NCBI GenBank assembly: GCA_937959115.1
Contig: CALGAW010000078.1
Span: 1 to 55,152, forward strand
Origin: an uncultured Saprospiraceae bacterium
GTDB lineage: Bacteria; Bacteroidota; Bacteroidia; Chitinophagales; Saprospiraceae
Length of the DNA: 55,152 nucleotides
Direction of reading: 5' to 3'
Each line of letters begins with the position of its first letter. Positions within the stretch are counted from its first letter, which is position 1. Below are positions 36,597-45,238 of the stretch, in pieces. The translations under genes and the position numbers were made by a program. The notes under the pieces are model-generated. The model was not told where the DNA came from. It ran no database searches and saw only the letters and a program-made list of their open reading frames with translations.

Positions 36597-38582
36597 ATGC
36601 CCTATTTACGCTTGTTTTTGATTTCTATCTTTATCGCATGCATTTGCAGTTGTTCACAAAAAGTCTATGATTACGAACCTACAGCACTGCCAGAGATTGT
36701 TGAAACAGTAAAATATAATCATGTAGCACCAAAAGATATTGATGATCAATTGTTGAATAGCATTCTAAACAGATTTCTTGAAGAAATTGATCCTCAAAAA
36801 AAGATTTTTCTAGAAAAGGAAGTTCAACAAATAAAATCCATTAGTAGAAATCTAAGTAGTAATGGTTTTGAATATACCTCAACTGCTTTTATTAATGAAA
36901 CATATGATATCCTCCAAAAAGGAATAGTGCGCGCAGAGAAACACGTGAGAAATGGGAGTGCGTCCAATAGGAATGTAAACAAAGAGGCGTATTTAGAAAC
37001 AGATATCGAAAAGATTGATTTTACAACGAATGCATTACTTAGTAAACGATGGAAACTTCTTCATAAAAAACAACTGATAGAAGCATTGTATGCAATTGAA
37101 ATTGCGGAATCGAATTTGTCATTTGAAGAGAAAATAAGCAAGGCTTCAAATCTAACTAAGGCTTATTTTAATAGTTACTTTTCTGAATTAAAAAGTAAAA
37201 CAAGAAACGACTTAATCGAGACATATATGAAAGCATATGTCTCAAGCAATGACAGCCAATCTACCTATTTTTCCCATAAAGAAAAAGAGAGCTGGAGCAA
37301 TATGTTAAATCGTTCCTATGTAGGAATTGGGATTAGATTCGAAACTACAACGAATTATCCAGTTGTCACATATGTCATGTACAATGGACCTGCTTGGAAC
37401 ACAGGTAAAATCAAAGTTGACGATAAGATATTGAAAATAACAAACCATGAGAATCAATCAATTGATGCCGTAGGATTGTCCGTAGATAAAGTGATTGAGT
37501 TGCTGAAAGGTAAAAGTGGAAGTACTGTTACAGTAACGGTGAAGCATTCAAATAATCAAATCGAAGCTGTTCAAATAAAAAGAGGGCGAGTTGAACTATC
37601 AAAAACAGTCTCTTTAGTGCTTGAAAACCCAGAAGAAAAGTTAAAAGTAGGCTATATCAATCTACCTCGTTTTTACAGCGGGCAAGGAGGGTGTTCGGTT
37701 CATGTGTTGGAAGAAATAAATAATTTAAAGGCTAAAAAAGTTGATGGAATTATATTGGATTTAAGAAATAATAAAGGTGGTAGATCAAATCAAGCAAGGG
37801 ATATAATCAGTTACTTTATAAACGGCGGTCCAATCATGCAAACTGTTGACTCGGATGGATATCTTGAAATATATAAGGATGAAGATAAAAGCGCAGAATA
37901 TACAGGCAAACTAGTCGTATTAGTGAATGAAGTTAGTAGCTCGGCTTCTGAATTAGTTTCAGGTACTTTACAAGATTATCAACGCGCTGTGATTGTAGGA
38001 AATCAAACGTACGGAAAGGGCACGGCGCAAAACTTTTTTGAAGTGATTGACCAAGAAGATTCTACGAAAATTGGCCATTTGAAATTATCGTTCGCTAGTT
38101 TCTATACAGGAAACGGTCGCTCCGTTCAATACCATGGTGTGACACCCGATATTGTGTTTCCAAGTAAAAATATGCATCTAAAAACTGGAGCAAGAGTGTT
38201 GAAAAATCAATTGACATTCAAGGATCTGAAACCATCAAGTACAAAATCGGATGAAGGGTATAAAAAAATAATAAGTCAATTACAAACACTTAGTAAAACG
38301 AGACAAGCAGCCAATGAATCCTTCATTCAACTAACTGAAATTGCGCAAGCAGCAAAAGAAATAAAGGAGCATTCTCTGATCAATCTAAACTATGAAGTAT
38401 TCAAGCAAGAAAAAGAAGCCTGGCAGAATAGTTATGCAGCACTGATGGATTCAAAAAAGCCCATTGTGATTTCTGCAAGCACCCCTGATTTTGACCAATT
38501 AAGCCAATGGAAATCAACCTTAGGAAAGGATGTTTATCTCCGTGAAGCGATGTTCATCATGAATGATTTACTAGGAACTTGA
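36597..38582 (+). CDS. S41 tail-specific (C-terminal processing) protease, lipoprotein
   Basis: I chose the ATG at 36597 (661 aa); the frame also has a TTG at 36591. The N-terminus MPYLRLFLISIFIACICSC looks like a lipoprotein signal, so the enzyme is probably anchored in the envelope facing the periplasm. Domains in order: a helical Prc-type N-terminal region (about 40-235; DPQKKIFL resembles the DPxxxYF of Prc), a PDZ domain (about 240-325; YVGIGIRFE, VDDKILKI) and an S41 protease domain (about 330-535). The catalytic dyad is visible: Ser449 in SSSASE and Lys474 in TYGKGTAQ, 25 residues apart as in Prc. A helical tail follows. Prc/CtpA enzymes trim unstructured C-termini of envelope proteins. 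It could act on the exported proteins nearby, but nothing in the sequence proves this. Confidence 0.88.
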   Translation: MPYLRLFLISIFIACICSCSQKVYDYEPTALPEIVETVKYNHVAPKDIDDQLLNSILNRFLEEIDPQKKIFLEKEVQQIKSISRNLSSNGFEYTSTAFINETYDILQKGIVRAEKHVRNGSASNRNVNKEAYLETDIEKIDFTTNALLSKRWKLLHKKQLIEALYAIEIAESNLSFEEKISKASNLTKAYFNSYFSELKSKTRNDLIETYMKAYVSSNDSQSTYFSHKEKESWSNMLNRSYVGIGIRFETTTNYPVVTYVMYNGPAWNTGKIKVDDKILKITNHENQSIDAVGLSVDKVIELLKGKSGSTVTVTVKHSNNQIEAVQIKRGRVELSKTVSLVLENPEEKLKVGYINLPRFYSGQGGCSVHVLEEINNLKAKKVDGIILDLRNNKGGRSNQARDIISYFINGGPIMQTVDSDGYLEIYKDEDKSAEYTGKLVVLVNEVSSSASELVSGTLQDYQRAVIVGNQTYGKGTAQNFFEVIDQEDSTKIGHLKLSFASFYTGNGRSVQYHGVTPDIVFPSKNMHLKTGARVLKNQLTFKDLKPSSTKSDEGYKKIISQLQTLSKTRQAANESFIQLTEIAQAAKEIKEHSLINLNYEVFKQEKEAWQNSYAALMDSKKPIVISASTPDFDQLSQWKSTLGKDVYLREAMFIMNDLLGT

Positions 38583-38635
38583 TACATTGTTTGTCACTGC
38601 ACATTCAAAACAATTTCTTTTTATATCTTGCATGA

Positions 38636-39574
38636 ATGAATGTAGAAGATCTGCAAGAAAGAATTCAAGCATTAGAAATTTTAAATACGATTGCCACCCA
38701 ACTCAATCGAGAGGTTGAACTGACTAAAGCCTTGTCAACAACGTTAACGTATGCTATTGATTTAATGGACTTACAAACGGGTTGGATCTGGTTGTTTCAT
38801 CCTTCTTCAAATTCAGTTTTCCTGGCCGCTTCTCATAATTTACCACCTGCCTTTACGAAGCACCCAGAGCGTTTGTCAGGTTGGTGTTACTGTATTGATA
38901 AATACTTAGCAAATCACCTGGATACAGCAACAAACATAAGCGAAATCACTTGTACGCGCCTGAAAGATTTACAGGAAGGAACAAACAGTTTACGGTCTCA
39001 TGCGACCATCCCTCTAATGAACGGTCAAGAGAAAATTGGCTTACTCAACATTCTAAGCGCTGAGTCCAATCAGCTAAAACCGCATCAACTATCCCTTCTA
39101 CAATCAATTGGGGAACTGCTAAGTGTTGCCATCCAACGAGCTCGAAACTTCGAAAACAGCAAGCAACTAGGCATTCAGGAGGAGCGAAAACGACTGTCTC
39201 AAAACATAGAAAGTCATTTGATTGCTGATTTGCAGCACCTCCTGACTAAAGTGTCTTCTGACCCCGACTCCAAGGAGATTGAGCAACTGATTCAACAAAA
39301 CATCCAGTTAACGCAGCAAGCGCTTTCTGATTTAATCCCAATTGCAACTACAAGAAAACCAACTGATAAGCTACAGTATCCATACACACCATTGTCTCCT
39401 AGGGAGCTCGAAGTCCTAGAGTTGTTAAAGGTAGGAAAGACCAACAAAGCCATGGCCACTCAACTCTTCATTTCAGAAAGGACAATCAAATTTCATGTCA
39501 GCTCCATCCTAAGCAAACTCCAAGCAAATAATCGGACACAGGCGGTGCAGATTGCTTCTTTGCGAGGGCTGTAA
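38636..39574 (+). CDS. GAF-domain LuxR-type transcriptional regulator
   Basis: The protein has 312 aa. A short coiled coil (about 1-25) leads into a GAF domain (about 30-170; LQTGWIWLFHP, SHATIPLMNGQEKIGLLNIL) that senses a small molecule or redox state. A helical segment follows (about 175-235; QEERKRLSQNIESHLI), reminiscent of the HisKA_3 dimerisation helix but lacking an obvious phosphoacceptor histidine or ATPase. The C-terminus is a LuxR/NarL HTH (about 248-310; LSPRELEVLELLKVGKTNKAMATQL, ERTIKFHVSSIL). It resembles a LiaS-type sensor fused directly to its output domain. It lies 54 nt after the protease gene and about 210 nt before the dehydrogenase-QueA-like pair, which it could regulate (inference). 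Confidence 0.85.
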   Translation: MNVEDLQERIQALEILNTIATQLNREVELTKALSTTLTYAIDLMDLQTGWIWLFHPSSNSVFLAASHNLPPAFTKHPERLSGWCYCIDKYLANHLDTATNISEITCTRLKDLQEGTNSLRSHATIPLMNGQEKIGLLNILSAESNQLKPHQLSLLQSIGELLSVAIQRARNFENSKQLGIQEERKRLSQNIESHLIADLQHLLTKVSSDPDSKEIEQLIQQNIQLTQQALSDLIPIATTRKPTDKLQYPYTPLSPRELEVLELLKVGKTNKAMATQLFISERTIKFHVSSILSKLQANNRTQAVQIASLRGL

Positions 39575-39647
39575 TGAGACTGAAAAAGAAAAGTTGCGGT
39601 TAGTATCTATTCATTTTTAAGTTCATTACGTTAAAAATCAACGGAAT

Positions 39648-39673
39648 GAATTCCTAATTAAACATTAATCATT
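39648..39673 (+). repeat. Shared extragenic AT-rich motif, copy 1
   Basis: The 26-nt element starts GAATTCC and ends in ATTAAACATTAATCATT (39657-39673). It matches 42063-42088 at 22 of 26 positions, and its last 17 nt recur exactly at 50184-50200, immediately before ku. Confidence 0.5.
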
Positions 39674-39677
39674 AGTC

Positions 39678-39697
39678 AACTGTACTAAAGTACAGTT
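39678..39697. promoter_or_regulatory. Perfect inverted repeat, candidate operator
   Basis: AACTGTAC and GTACAGTT (8-bp perfect arms) flank TAAA, centred about 98 nt before the dehydrogenase ATG. The position and symmetry suit a dimeric regulator such as a TetR- or MarR-type protein. No such gene is adjacent; the nearby regulator is GAF-LuxR. Confidence 0.45.
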
Positions 39698-39784
39698 CCA
39701 ATTCTATCCTTTTGGCTGATGTTTAGCACTTCGTTTTGTCTCACCTTTGTGCTGTAATAATTAGTTAATCTTAAAAAGTACATC

Positions 39785-40495
39785 ATGAATACATTAAAAA
39801 AGACAGCATTAATCACTGGAGCATCAAAAGGATTTGGTTTTGCATTAGCAACAACATTGGCAAACAATGGATGGCGATTGTTAATCAATGCCAGAAATGC
39901 AAAAGCACTTTTAAAAGCACAAAGAAGCTTAGAAAAAACAACTGAGGTCATCGCCATTTCAGGAGATGTGAGAGATGAGATTCACTTGGTCCAGTTCGCT
40001 GAAAAGCTAGAAGAAAACAAATGGGCATTAGACTTAGTGGTAAACAATGCTTCGACACTTGGAGCGTCACCACAGCCCACCTTATTGGAGTATGAGATCA
40101 ATACCATTCACAACATCTTCCATACAAATGTCATCGCCCCGCTTTCCTTAATCCAAAAAGTACATCCGTTTCTTAGCGCAAATGCAATGATTATTAACCT
40201 TAGCTCTGACGCAGCAGTCAATGCGTATGAAGGGTGGGGCGGCTACAGCGCTAGCAAAGCAGGATTAGATCACCTGACACAGATCCTAGGAAAGGAGAAC
40301 CCAACACTTCGAGTAGTTGCCTTCGATCCTGGTGACATGAGAACGGATTTACATCAAGCCGCTTTTCCAAATGAAGACATCTCAGATCGCCCACTACCTA
40401 AAGAAACTGCACTCCCCGCAGTACTAGAGTTGATCCAGAATACCGAATACAAATCTGGTCGCTTTGCAGCAAATGCAATCTTAATCAATGCCTAA
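39785..40495 (+). CDS. Short-chain dehydrogenase/reductase (SDR)
   Basis: The protein has 236 aa, a typical classical SDR length. The Rossmann nucleotide-binding motif TGASKGFG lies at about 11-18, the structural NNAS motif at about 87-90, the catalytic serine region in LSSDAA near residue 140, and the catalytic YxxxK as Y154-S-A-S-K158. The ending PGDMRTDLHQ is also typical. Arg37 after beta-2 suggests NADP(H), as in many reductases (inference). The substrate is unknown. The QueA-like gene starts 61 nt downstream on the same strand, so the two are probably an operon; a palindromic site upstream may control both. Confidence 0.88.
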   Translation: MNTLKKTALITGASKGFGFALATTLANNGWRLLINARNAKALLKAQRSLEKTTEVIAISGDVRDEIHLVQFAEKLEENKWALDLVVNNASTLGASPQPTLLEYEINTIHNIFHTNVIAPLSLIQKVHPFLSANAMIINLSSDAAVNAYEGWGGYSASKAGLDHLTQILGKENPTLRVVAFDPGDMRTDLHQAAFPNEDISDRPLPKETALPAVLELIQNTEYKSGRFAANAILINA

Positions 40496-40556
40496 ATGCT
40501 TAACAACTAAATCGAAGCCTCAATAGCACTTTACCTAAACATAAAAAATAATCATT

Positions 40557-41624
40557 ATGGTCACTCCAATTTTAAATAAACCGTTAGACTTTTCTTTGCC
40601 TAAAATGCTTGAATGCGCCATTCCTAGTGAAGAAAGAGGTCTCAAAAGAGATGAGGTTCGTTTGATGATTTCCAATCAGAACACAGATCAAATTCATCAT
40701 TCAACCGTTAAGGATATTGGTTCCTACTTGAAGGAAGGAGATGTTTTAATCGTTAACACCTCTGGTACCTTAAAAGCCGCGATTCCAATCACTTTGCCGA
40801 ATGGGAAACCAGGACGGATTCACTTATCTACTAGAAATGAAAACGACGATTGGCTCCTAGAAATAAGGCAAGTCATTGGGGAAAAGACAAAGAGATATCA
40901 AGGCATCCAACCAGGCAATTCATTTGAGTTGCCAGAAGGTGGGAAGCTAGAAATCCTAAATCCCTTCTACAATGAAACACTAGCAATTAGTCATTTACAA
41001 TTGTGGAAGGCACGCTTCAAACTTTCAGAATCCGTTGATGTGTTCCTAGAAAAACACGGCATCCCAATTCGTTATAGCAATGTGCAAACTACTTATCCTG
41101 TAGCGTATTACCAAACGGTTTTTGCAAACACACCTGGCAGTGCCGAAATGCCTTCTGCAGGTAGAGCTTTTACGGCTGAACTCGTTACAAGTCTCGTTGC
41201 CAAAGGCATTCAGTTTGCTCCAATTCTATTGCATACAGGCGTTGCAAGTCTGGAGGCGGATGAACAGCCATACCCAGAATATTTTAAAGTCAATGCGAAC
41301 ACAGCAACAATAATCAACGAAGCAAAACGGGAAGGACGGCGGATCATTGCCATTGGAACCACAGCCATCCGCGCCATCGAATCTGCTACGAATGAATCTG
41401 GGAAGGTGATTGCGAAGGAAGGCTTTACCAATCTATTCATTACACCTGCGAGCGGCTTGACAATTGTCAACGGACTGCTTACCGGTTTTCACGAGCCCAA
41501 AGCATCGCACCTTTTGATGATGGAAGCACTCGCAACTAGAGCGCATTTAGAGTCGAGTTATAGGGAGGCAGTGAAGCAGAGCTACCAGTGGCACGAGTTT
41601 GGAGATCTACATTTATTAGTTTGA
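40557..41624 (+). CDS. QueA-like S-adenosylmethionine ribosyltransferase-isomerase (divergent paralogue)
   Basis: The protein has 355 aa and covers the QueA fold from LDFSLPKMLECAIPSEERG to DLHLLV. QueA normally transfers the ribosyl part of SAM to 7-aminomethyl-7-deazaguanine in tRNA to build queuosine. Recognisable QueA landmarks are VLIVNTSGTL (canonical VLVxNxTRV region), YYQTVFANTPGS, LHTGVASLE and IAIGTTAIRAIES. The motif that in canonical QueA reads AAPTAGLHFT is here SAEMPSAGRAFT (195-206). In addition, the NDTRVIPAR-type segment is replaced by NTSGTLKAA. Bacteroidota often carry such a second QueA-like protein, and the altered motif suggests a different acceptor. Partnership with the SDR upstream points to a small-molecule or modification pathway rather than housekeeping queuosine synthesis (inference). 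Confidence 0.78.
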   Translation: MVTPILNKPLDFSLPKMLECAIPSEERGLKRDEVRLMISNQNTDQIHHSTVKDIGSYLKEGDVLIVNTSGTLKAAIPITLPNGKPGRIHLSTRNENDDWLLEIRQVIGEKTKRYQGIQPGNSFELPEGGKLEILNPFYNETLAISHLQLWKARFKLSESVDVFLEKHGIPIRYSNVQTTYPVAYYQTVFANTPGSAEMPSAGRAFTAELVTSLVAKGIQFAPILLHTGVASLEADEQPYPEYFKVNANTATIINEAKREGRRIIAIGTTAIRAIESATNESGKVIAKEGFTNLFITPASGLTIVNGLLTGFHEPKASHLLMMEALATRAHLESSYREAVKQSYQWHEFGDLHLLV

Positions 41625-41716
41625 GTAGGATACTATTAAATTAGCTTATTCATGAAAGATTAGAGGTGTAAAATTTGGTTAAATTTGAATAAAGACAATT
41701 TAAAATCACAAAATAA

Positions 41717-42016
41717 CCATTAGAAAACCCCACTATTTTAGATCATGAGGTCCAAGAAGCAAAGCGGCATCCAATATTTAACTTCCAATACCTTGAATTT
41801 ATACTCATCCTTCTGTATTGCTCGTTACTCCTTTTAAAACCATTTTTCGACTTTAATAAAATCGCTACCAGTATACTTGTATTCTGTTTTTCTATGATTC
41901 TATTCCAGCTAGGTAGAATTTACTTAGAATATAAAAATGAGTTAATCACAAAATTTGGAATTCTATTGAAAATACTTTTAGGGATAATAATCGGAATAAT
42001 CTACCTTTTTAGATAA
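41717..42016 (+). pseudogene. Possible degraded small membrane-protein ORF
   Basis: The frame is open for 100 codons to the TAA at 42014 and encodes plausible protein: PIFNFQYLEFILILLYC, then LLLLKPFFDFNK, a second hydrophobic helix (SILVFCFSMILFQ), GRIYLEYKNE and a third hydrophobic end (LLKILLGIIIGIIYLF). The first in-frame ATG is at 41894, which would give only 41 residues. Lack of a start codon, together with sensible hydrophobic segments, suggests a remnant with a 5' frameshift. It could also be a small gene with an unusual start. No family is recognised. Confidence 0.35.
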
Positions 42017-42062
42017 TTCAATCGCTAAACAAACGCGTTGTACACACAAAAACTAAAAGAAG

Positions 42063-42088
42063 GAGTTCCTAATTAAAAATTAACCAAT
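42063..42088 (+). repeat. Shared extragenic AT-rich motif, copy 2
   Basis: GAGTTCC followed by TAATTAAAAATTAACCAAT matches 39648-39673 at 22 of 26 positions. It lies about 70 nt before the exoprotein start. Confidence 0.45.
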
Positions 42089-42159
42089 ACTTCCGTATCT
42101 TTATGATCGAACAAATTGCTTGCACTGATTTATTGTAAATTTCACTAAATCAAAATTAA

Positions 42160-44172
42160 ATGCGTACTTCAAATTTTACAGCTTTAATCCTACTTTTTTT
42201 CATTAGTTTATTTAACAATCCCCTATCAGCAAGTCACGTTATTGGAGGGTACATTACATATAAATGCCTTGGTAACAATGTCTATGAGATCGAGTTGAAA
42301 CGGCAGGAATACTGCACGCTGAATACCCCGAATGTTCAAGTTGTAAACGTATACTCAGCCAACTGCGGATTCAATACAAGCCTTCAGTTGACCCTTAGCA
42401 ATTCTATTGAAGTTTCAAGTTTATGCTTATTAGAGTTGCCCAATTCTTCTTGTAATAGTGGAGTTTATGATGGAGAAAAACTTTATACATTTACAGGTCA
42501 AATCACACTAGCGCCTTGCTCTGATTGGGTCATTAGTAATTCTACTTGTTGTAGGACGAATGCAATCACAAATGCTGTAAATCCAGGGATTTATGATGTG
42601 TATTTGGAAACAACATTAAACAGCTTGGCGGCACCTTGCAATAATGGGGTTGAATTCATGTTAAACAAATCCTTGTTTCTGTACGCTGGGGAATTGAATA
42701 ATTTAAATTTTGGTGCTTGGGATCCAGACGGTGATTCCATAGCCATTTCACTTGTCAATCCCCTTGGAAGTCCTAGTAATCCTGTGCCTTTCAATATACC
42801 CTATTCAGCAAATTATCCAATTGCTACTGCTCCAAGCAATAGTTTCGGTCTAAATGAGGAAATTGGACAATTGACCTTTACACCTTCTGTTGCGCAGTTA
42901 GCAATGATGGCAATAAAGGCAGAAGAATACCGAAACGGGAGTTTAATAGGATCAACCATCTATGACCGTGCGGTATATGTATTAGGCGTTAATTCAGATC
43001 CAATGCATGCTTATCAGCCTCCATTACCAGGTTCAGTGTCAGGCGGAACCATCAATGGACAGGTACTTGAAACCACAGCAGGGCAAACACTCAGCTTTAG
43101 TTTTCAATTTACGGATCCAGATACAAGCACATTAAGTTTGGTTTCAAACATCAGTACAACAATACCTGGAGCAACGCTTACTACTTCTGGCACTAATCCT
43201 TTACAAGTAGACTTTGATTGGCCTACCACCTCAGCGAATATTGGGTTCAACTATTTTGCTGTTTCCGTGATGGATCAATACTGTCCCTATAACAAATATC
43301 TGGACATGGGGTTTCTAATAAAAGTTCGTACTGGATGTAATCTCAATGCTGATTTTCAGTATACCGCCCAAGTAGATTCTGCAGGAACGCAAGTCAATTT
43401 TACCGATAACAGCACACCGACAGGGAGTTATTCATCTGGTTGGGATTTTGGAGATGGTGCTACAAGTGTTTTGATGCATCCAACGCACTACTACAGTGAT
43501 ACCGCCTCCTTGGATAGTATCAAGTCTTATCAAGTGTGCTTGACCCTTACCGACACGTTGGCTTGTACGACAACCTATTGCGATTCTATTTCAGTTTTTG
43601 TCAACCCATTTGGAGCCATAAGTGGCGGCATTTATGAAGGCGTTAACTTCGCTGGTCCTGGTGATCCAATTCCCAACGTAACCATTCACCTTGAAGATCC
43701 TTCGGGGAATATCCTTCAAACAGATATATCGGACATCAATGGATTGTATAGATTTAGTCCGATCTGGCTAAGATCTTATGTCTTGCGAATCGATCAACCA
43801 GGAGTCATTCACAGCGGCCATCCAGTCACGTTAACCCATAGTAAACCTTACTACACAGATCTCGATTTTGATATCGATTCAGACGGTGGCGTAATGACAA
43901 TAATCGAAGACCTGAATAGAGTAGAGGAGCTGACTATTATCCCAAACCCAATTGCTGATGTTGCTAAAGTGCTTCTACAATCTTCAAAGTCCATTGACGC
44001 CACTCTAAGCTTATTTACTGTTGCTGGTGAGCAGGTGCAAGCGCTTGAGGTACAACTTGTAAAAGGTCAACAGACGCTTATGCTGAAGACTGATCAGCTT
44101 CAATCTGGCATCTATTTTATCAGCCTAAAAACAGAAAACGGTATTACGGTTAAGCGGCTCGTAAAATTATAG
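42160..44172 (+). CDS. PKD-domain exoprotein with T9SS sorting domain
   Basis: The protein has 670 aa. The signal peptide MRTSNFTALILLFFISLFNNPLSA is followed by SHVIGGYITYKCLGNNVYEI, the opening of a family of large Bacteroidota surface proteins (SHxxGGxIxYxCLGNNxYE). Beta-sandwich regions follow (about 25-400), then a PKD domain (about 410-490; ADFQYTA, SSGWDFGDGATSVLMHPTH), an SdrD-like segment (about 500-580; ISGGIYEGVNFAGPGDPIPNV) and a T9SS type A tail (about 588-670; LTIIPNPIADVAKVLLQ ... SGIYFISLKTENGITVKRLVK). Cysteines are frequent in the N-terminal half. Export across the outer membrane by T9SS is well supported by the tail; the ligand is unknown. Confidence 0.85.
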   Translation: MRTSNFTALILLFFISLFNNPLSASHVIGGYITYKCLGNNVYEIELKRQEYCTLNTPNVQVVNVYSANCGFNTSLQLTLSNSIEVSSLCLLELPNSSCNSGVYDGEKLYTFTGQITLAPCSDWVISNSTCCRTNAITNAVNPGIYDVYLETTLNSLAAPCNNGVEFMLNKSLFLYAGELNNLNFGAWDPDGDSIAISLVNPLGSPSNPVPFNIPYSANYPIATAPSNSFGLNEEIGQLTFTPSVAQLAMMAIKAEEYRNGSLIGSTIYDRAVYVLGVNSDPMHAYQPPLPGSVSGGTINGQVLETTAGQTLSFSFQFTDPDTSTLSLVSNISTTIPGATLTTSGTNPLQVDFDWPTTSANIGFNYFAVSVMDQYCPYNKYLDMGFLIKVRTGCNLNADFQYTAQVDSAGTQVNFTDNSTPTGSYSSGWDFGDGATSVLMHPTHYYSDTASLDSIKSYQVCLTLTDTLACTTTYCDSISVFVNPFGAISGGIYEGVNFAGPGDPIPNVTIHLEDPSGNILQTDISDINGLYRFSPIWLRSYVLRIDQPGVIHSGHPVTLTHSKPYYTDLDFDIDSDGGVMTIIEDLNRVEELTIIPNPIADVAKVLLQSSKSIDATLSLFTVAGEQVQALEVQLVKGQQTLMLKTDQLQSGIYFISLKTENGITVKRLVKL

Positions 44173-44663
44173 GATATTTCTAGTGGTTCTCAATCCTAAA
44201 TTACGCATTAACAATGGATCATTAAGCAAGCATTAATAAAAAAGCGGTGGTACTTAATAGTTCCACCGCCAATTCAAAGGTAGTATTAAGATACCAGCCT
44301 CCGTAATGCTGCACAAATGACATTATTCTTTAACAGAATGGATCGTTCAAAATGATTTAAATGTACGATCCTTTATCCTAAATCTGTACTAGGATCTTTA
44401 AACTAAAACACAATGATATACAAATCAATAAACTAACTCAAGGTGAATTCTTCAAACAAATACTAGAGTAATGATTGATGTTTAAATAGTTCTAATAAAA
44501 CTATTTTTCAATAGGTTTGGTTGATTTGTTCTCTGGGGAATTATTGAATATAAAACTACTTGCATATTAAGATAGAGATAATTATTTAATATCCAAAGAA
44601 TAAAGCAGTATAATAAAAAGGTAGATTTGTATAGTTTTGAGTTGAGTATACTGAATGGTTACA
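44173..44663. other. Intergenic region between convergent genes
   Basis: About 490 nt with no ORF that I can support. It contains a hairpin terminator (44237-44269, minus). The rest is AT-rich filler between the T9SS exoprotein and the TPMT-like operon. Confidence 0.5.
44237..44269 (-). terminator. Intrinsic terminator, minus strand
   Basis: GCGGTGG (44244-44250) and CCACCGC (44263-44269) pair. Read on the minus strand the stem is followed by a T-rich run (plus-strand A residues at 44238-44243). It would end transcripts from the methyltransferase operon about 400 nt past its stop. Confidence 0.65.
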
Positions 44664-45236
44664 CTATTTACAGCAAACCCCAAACAACTCTGACCCAGCC
44701 CGAGGCTTAATACTATTCACCGCCATCTCAAAACTGACATCAGAAAACTGTGGCTCAAATATACTCCGATAGAGCGCTCGGTCGCCCCCAAAAGGTGGCC
44801 CATCTTCCTTCTCCATTTCGAAAAACAGCCCCACGAGCTTGCCACCATTCGCCAATAGTTCATGGACCTTACCCGCATAAGCCTTCCGCTGCTCAAGCGT
44901 TGCCAGTGTACAGAAAAAAGTTTGTTCGATCACCAAATCAACCTCCAAATCTAGCGCAAAGAAATCACTACACAGCAACTGGTCCTCCGGAAAATCAGGC
45001 ACCCGATTACTGAAGTTTTGTAAAGAGAGTTCCGCCCAGTCACAGACATAAACGGACTCAAAGCCTTGCCGATACAAGTACTCCGCCTCATGCGCATTCC
45101 CACAGCCAGGAATTAGAATCCGAAGCGATTTGTCCGTCAACTTATCTACATATTCCTTGATTGGTGTTGTGATGGAAGAGGCATCCCACGGCGCATTATC
45201 ATTCAAATATCGGTCGTTCCAATACTTACTATCCAT
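44664..45236 (-). CDS. TPMT-family SAM-dependent methyltransferase
   Basis: The protein has 190 aa. It matches the thiopurine S-methyltransferase family (PF05724). The N-terminus YWNDRYLNDNAPWDA is typical, and SAM motif I is ILIPGCGNAHEAEYL. CDWAELSL and CSDFFAL follow, with QTFFCTLATLEQRKAY and FFEMEKEDGPPFGGDR near the end. Family members methylate thiol, selenol or tellurol groups, and in bacteria often serve metalloid or xenobiotic detoxification; which applies here is unknown. It starts 2 nt after the stop of the SpoU-type methyltransferase gene (minus strand), so the two are almost certainly translated from one mRNA. Confidence 0.88.
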   Translation of the reverse strand: MDSKYWNDRYLNDNAPWDASSITTPIKEYVDKLTDKSLRILIPGCGNAHEAEYLYRQGFESVYVCDWAELSLQNFSNRVPDFPEDQLLCSDFFALDLEVDLVIEQTFFCTLATLEQRKAYAGKVHELLANGGKLVGLFFEMEKEDGPPFGGDRALYRSIFEPQFSDVSFEMAVNSIKPRAGSELFGVCCK

Positions 45237-45238
45237 GA

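Larger units (their letters stand above)
41625..42159. other. Intergenic region with ORF remnant
   Basis: About 535 nt. It contains the possible degraded membrane-protein ORF at 41717-42016 and the second copy of the extragenic motif at 42063-42088, both listed separately. A TATCTTT near 42097 resembles a Bacteroidota -7 box for the downstream exoprotein gene, one base off consensus. Confidence 0.5.

Noticed and set aside
39742-39749. CACCTTTG as a -7 promoter box for the SDR gene
   Set aside because: It misses the leading T of TAnnTTTG, and no TTG or TTTG lies at the right distance upstream.
41745-41837. 30-codon ATG frame (MRSKKQSG...)
   Set aside because: It ends quickly, and the overlapping frame has much more protein-like hydrophobic segments.
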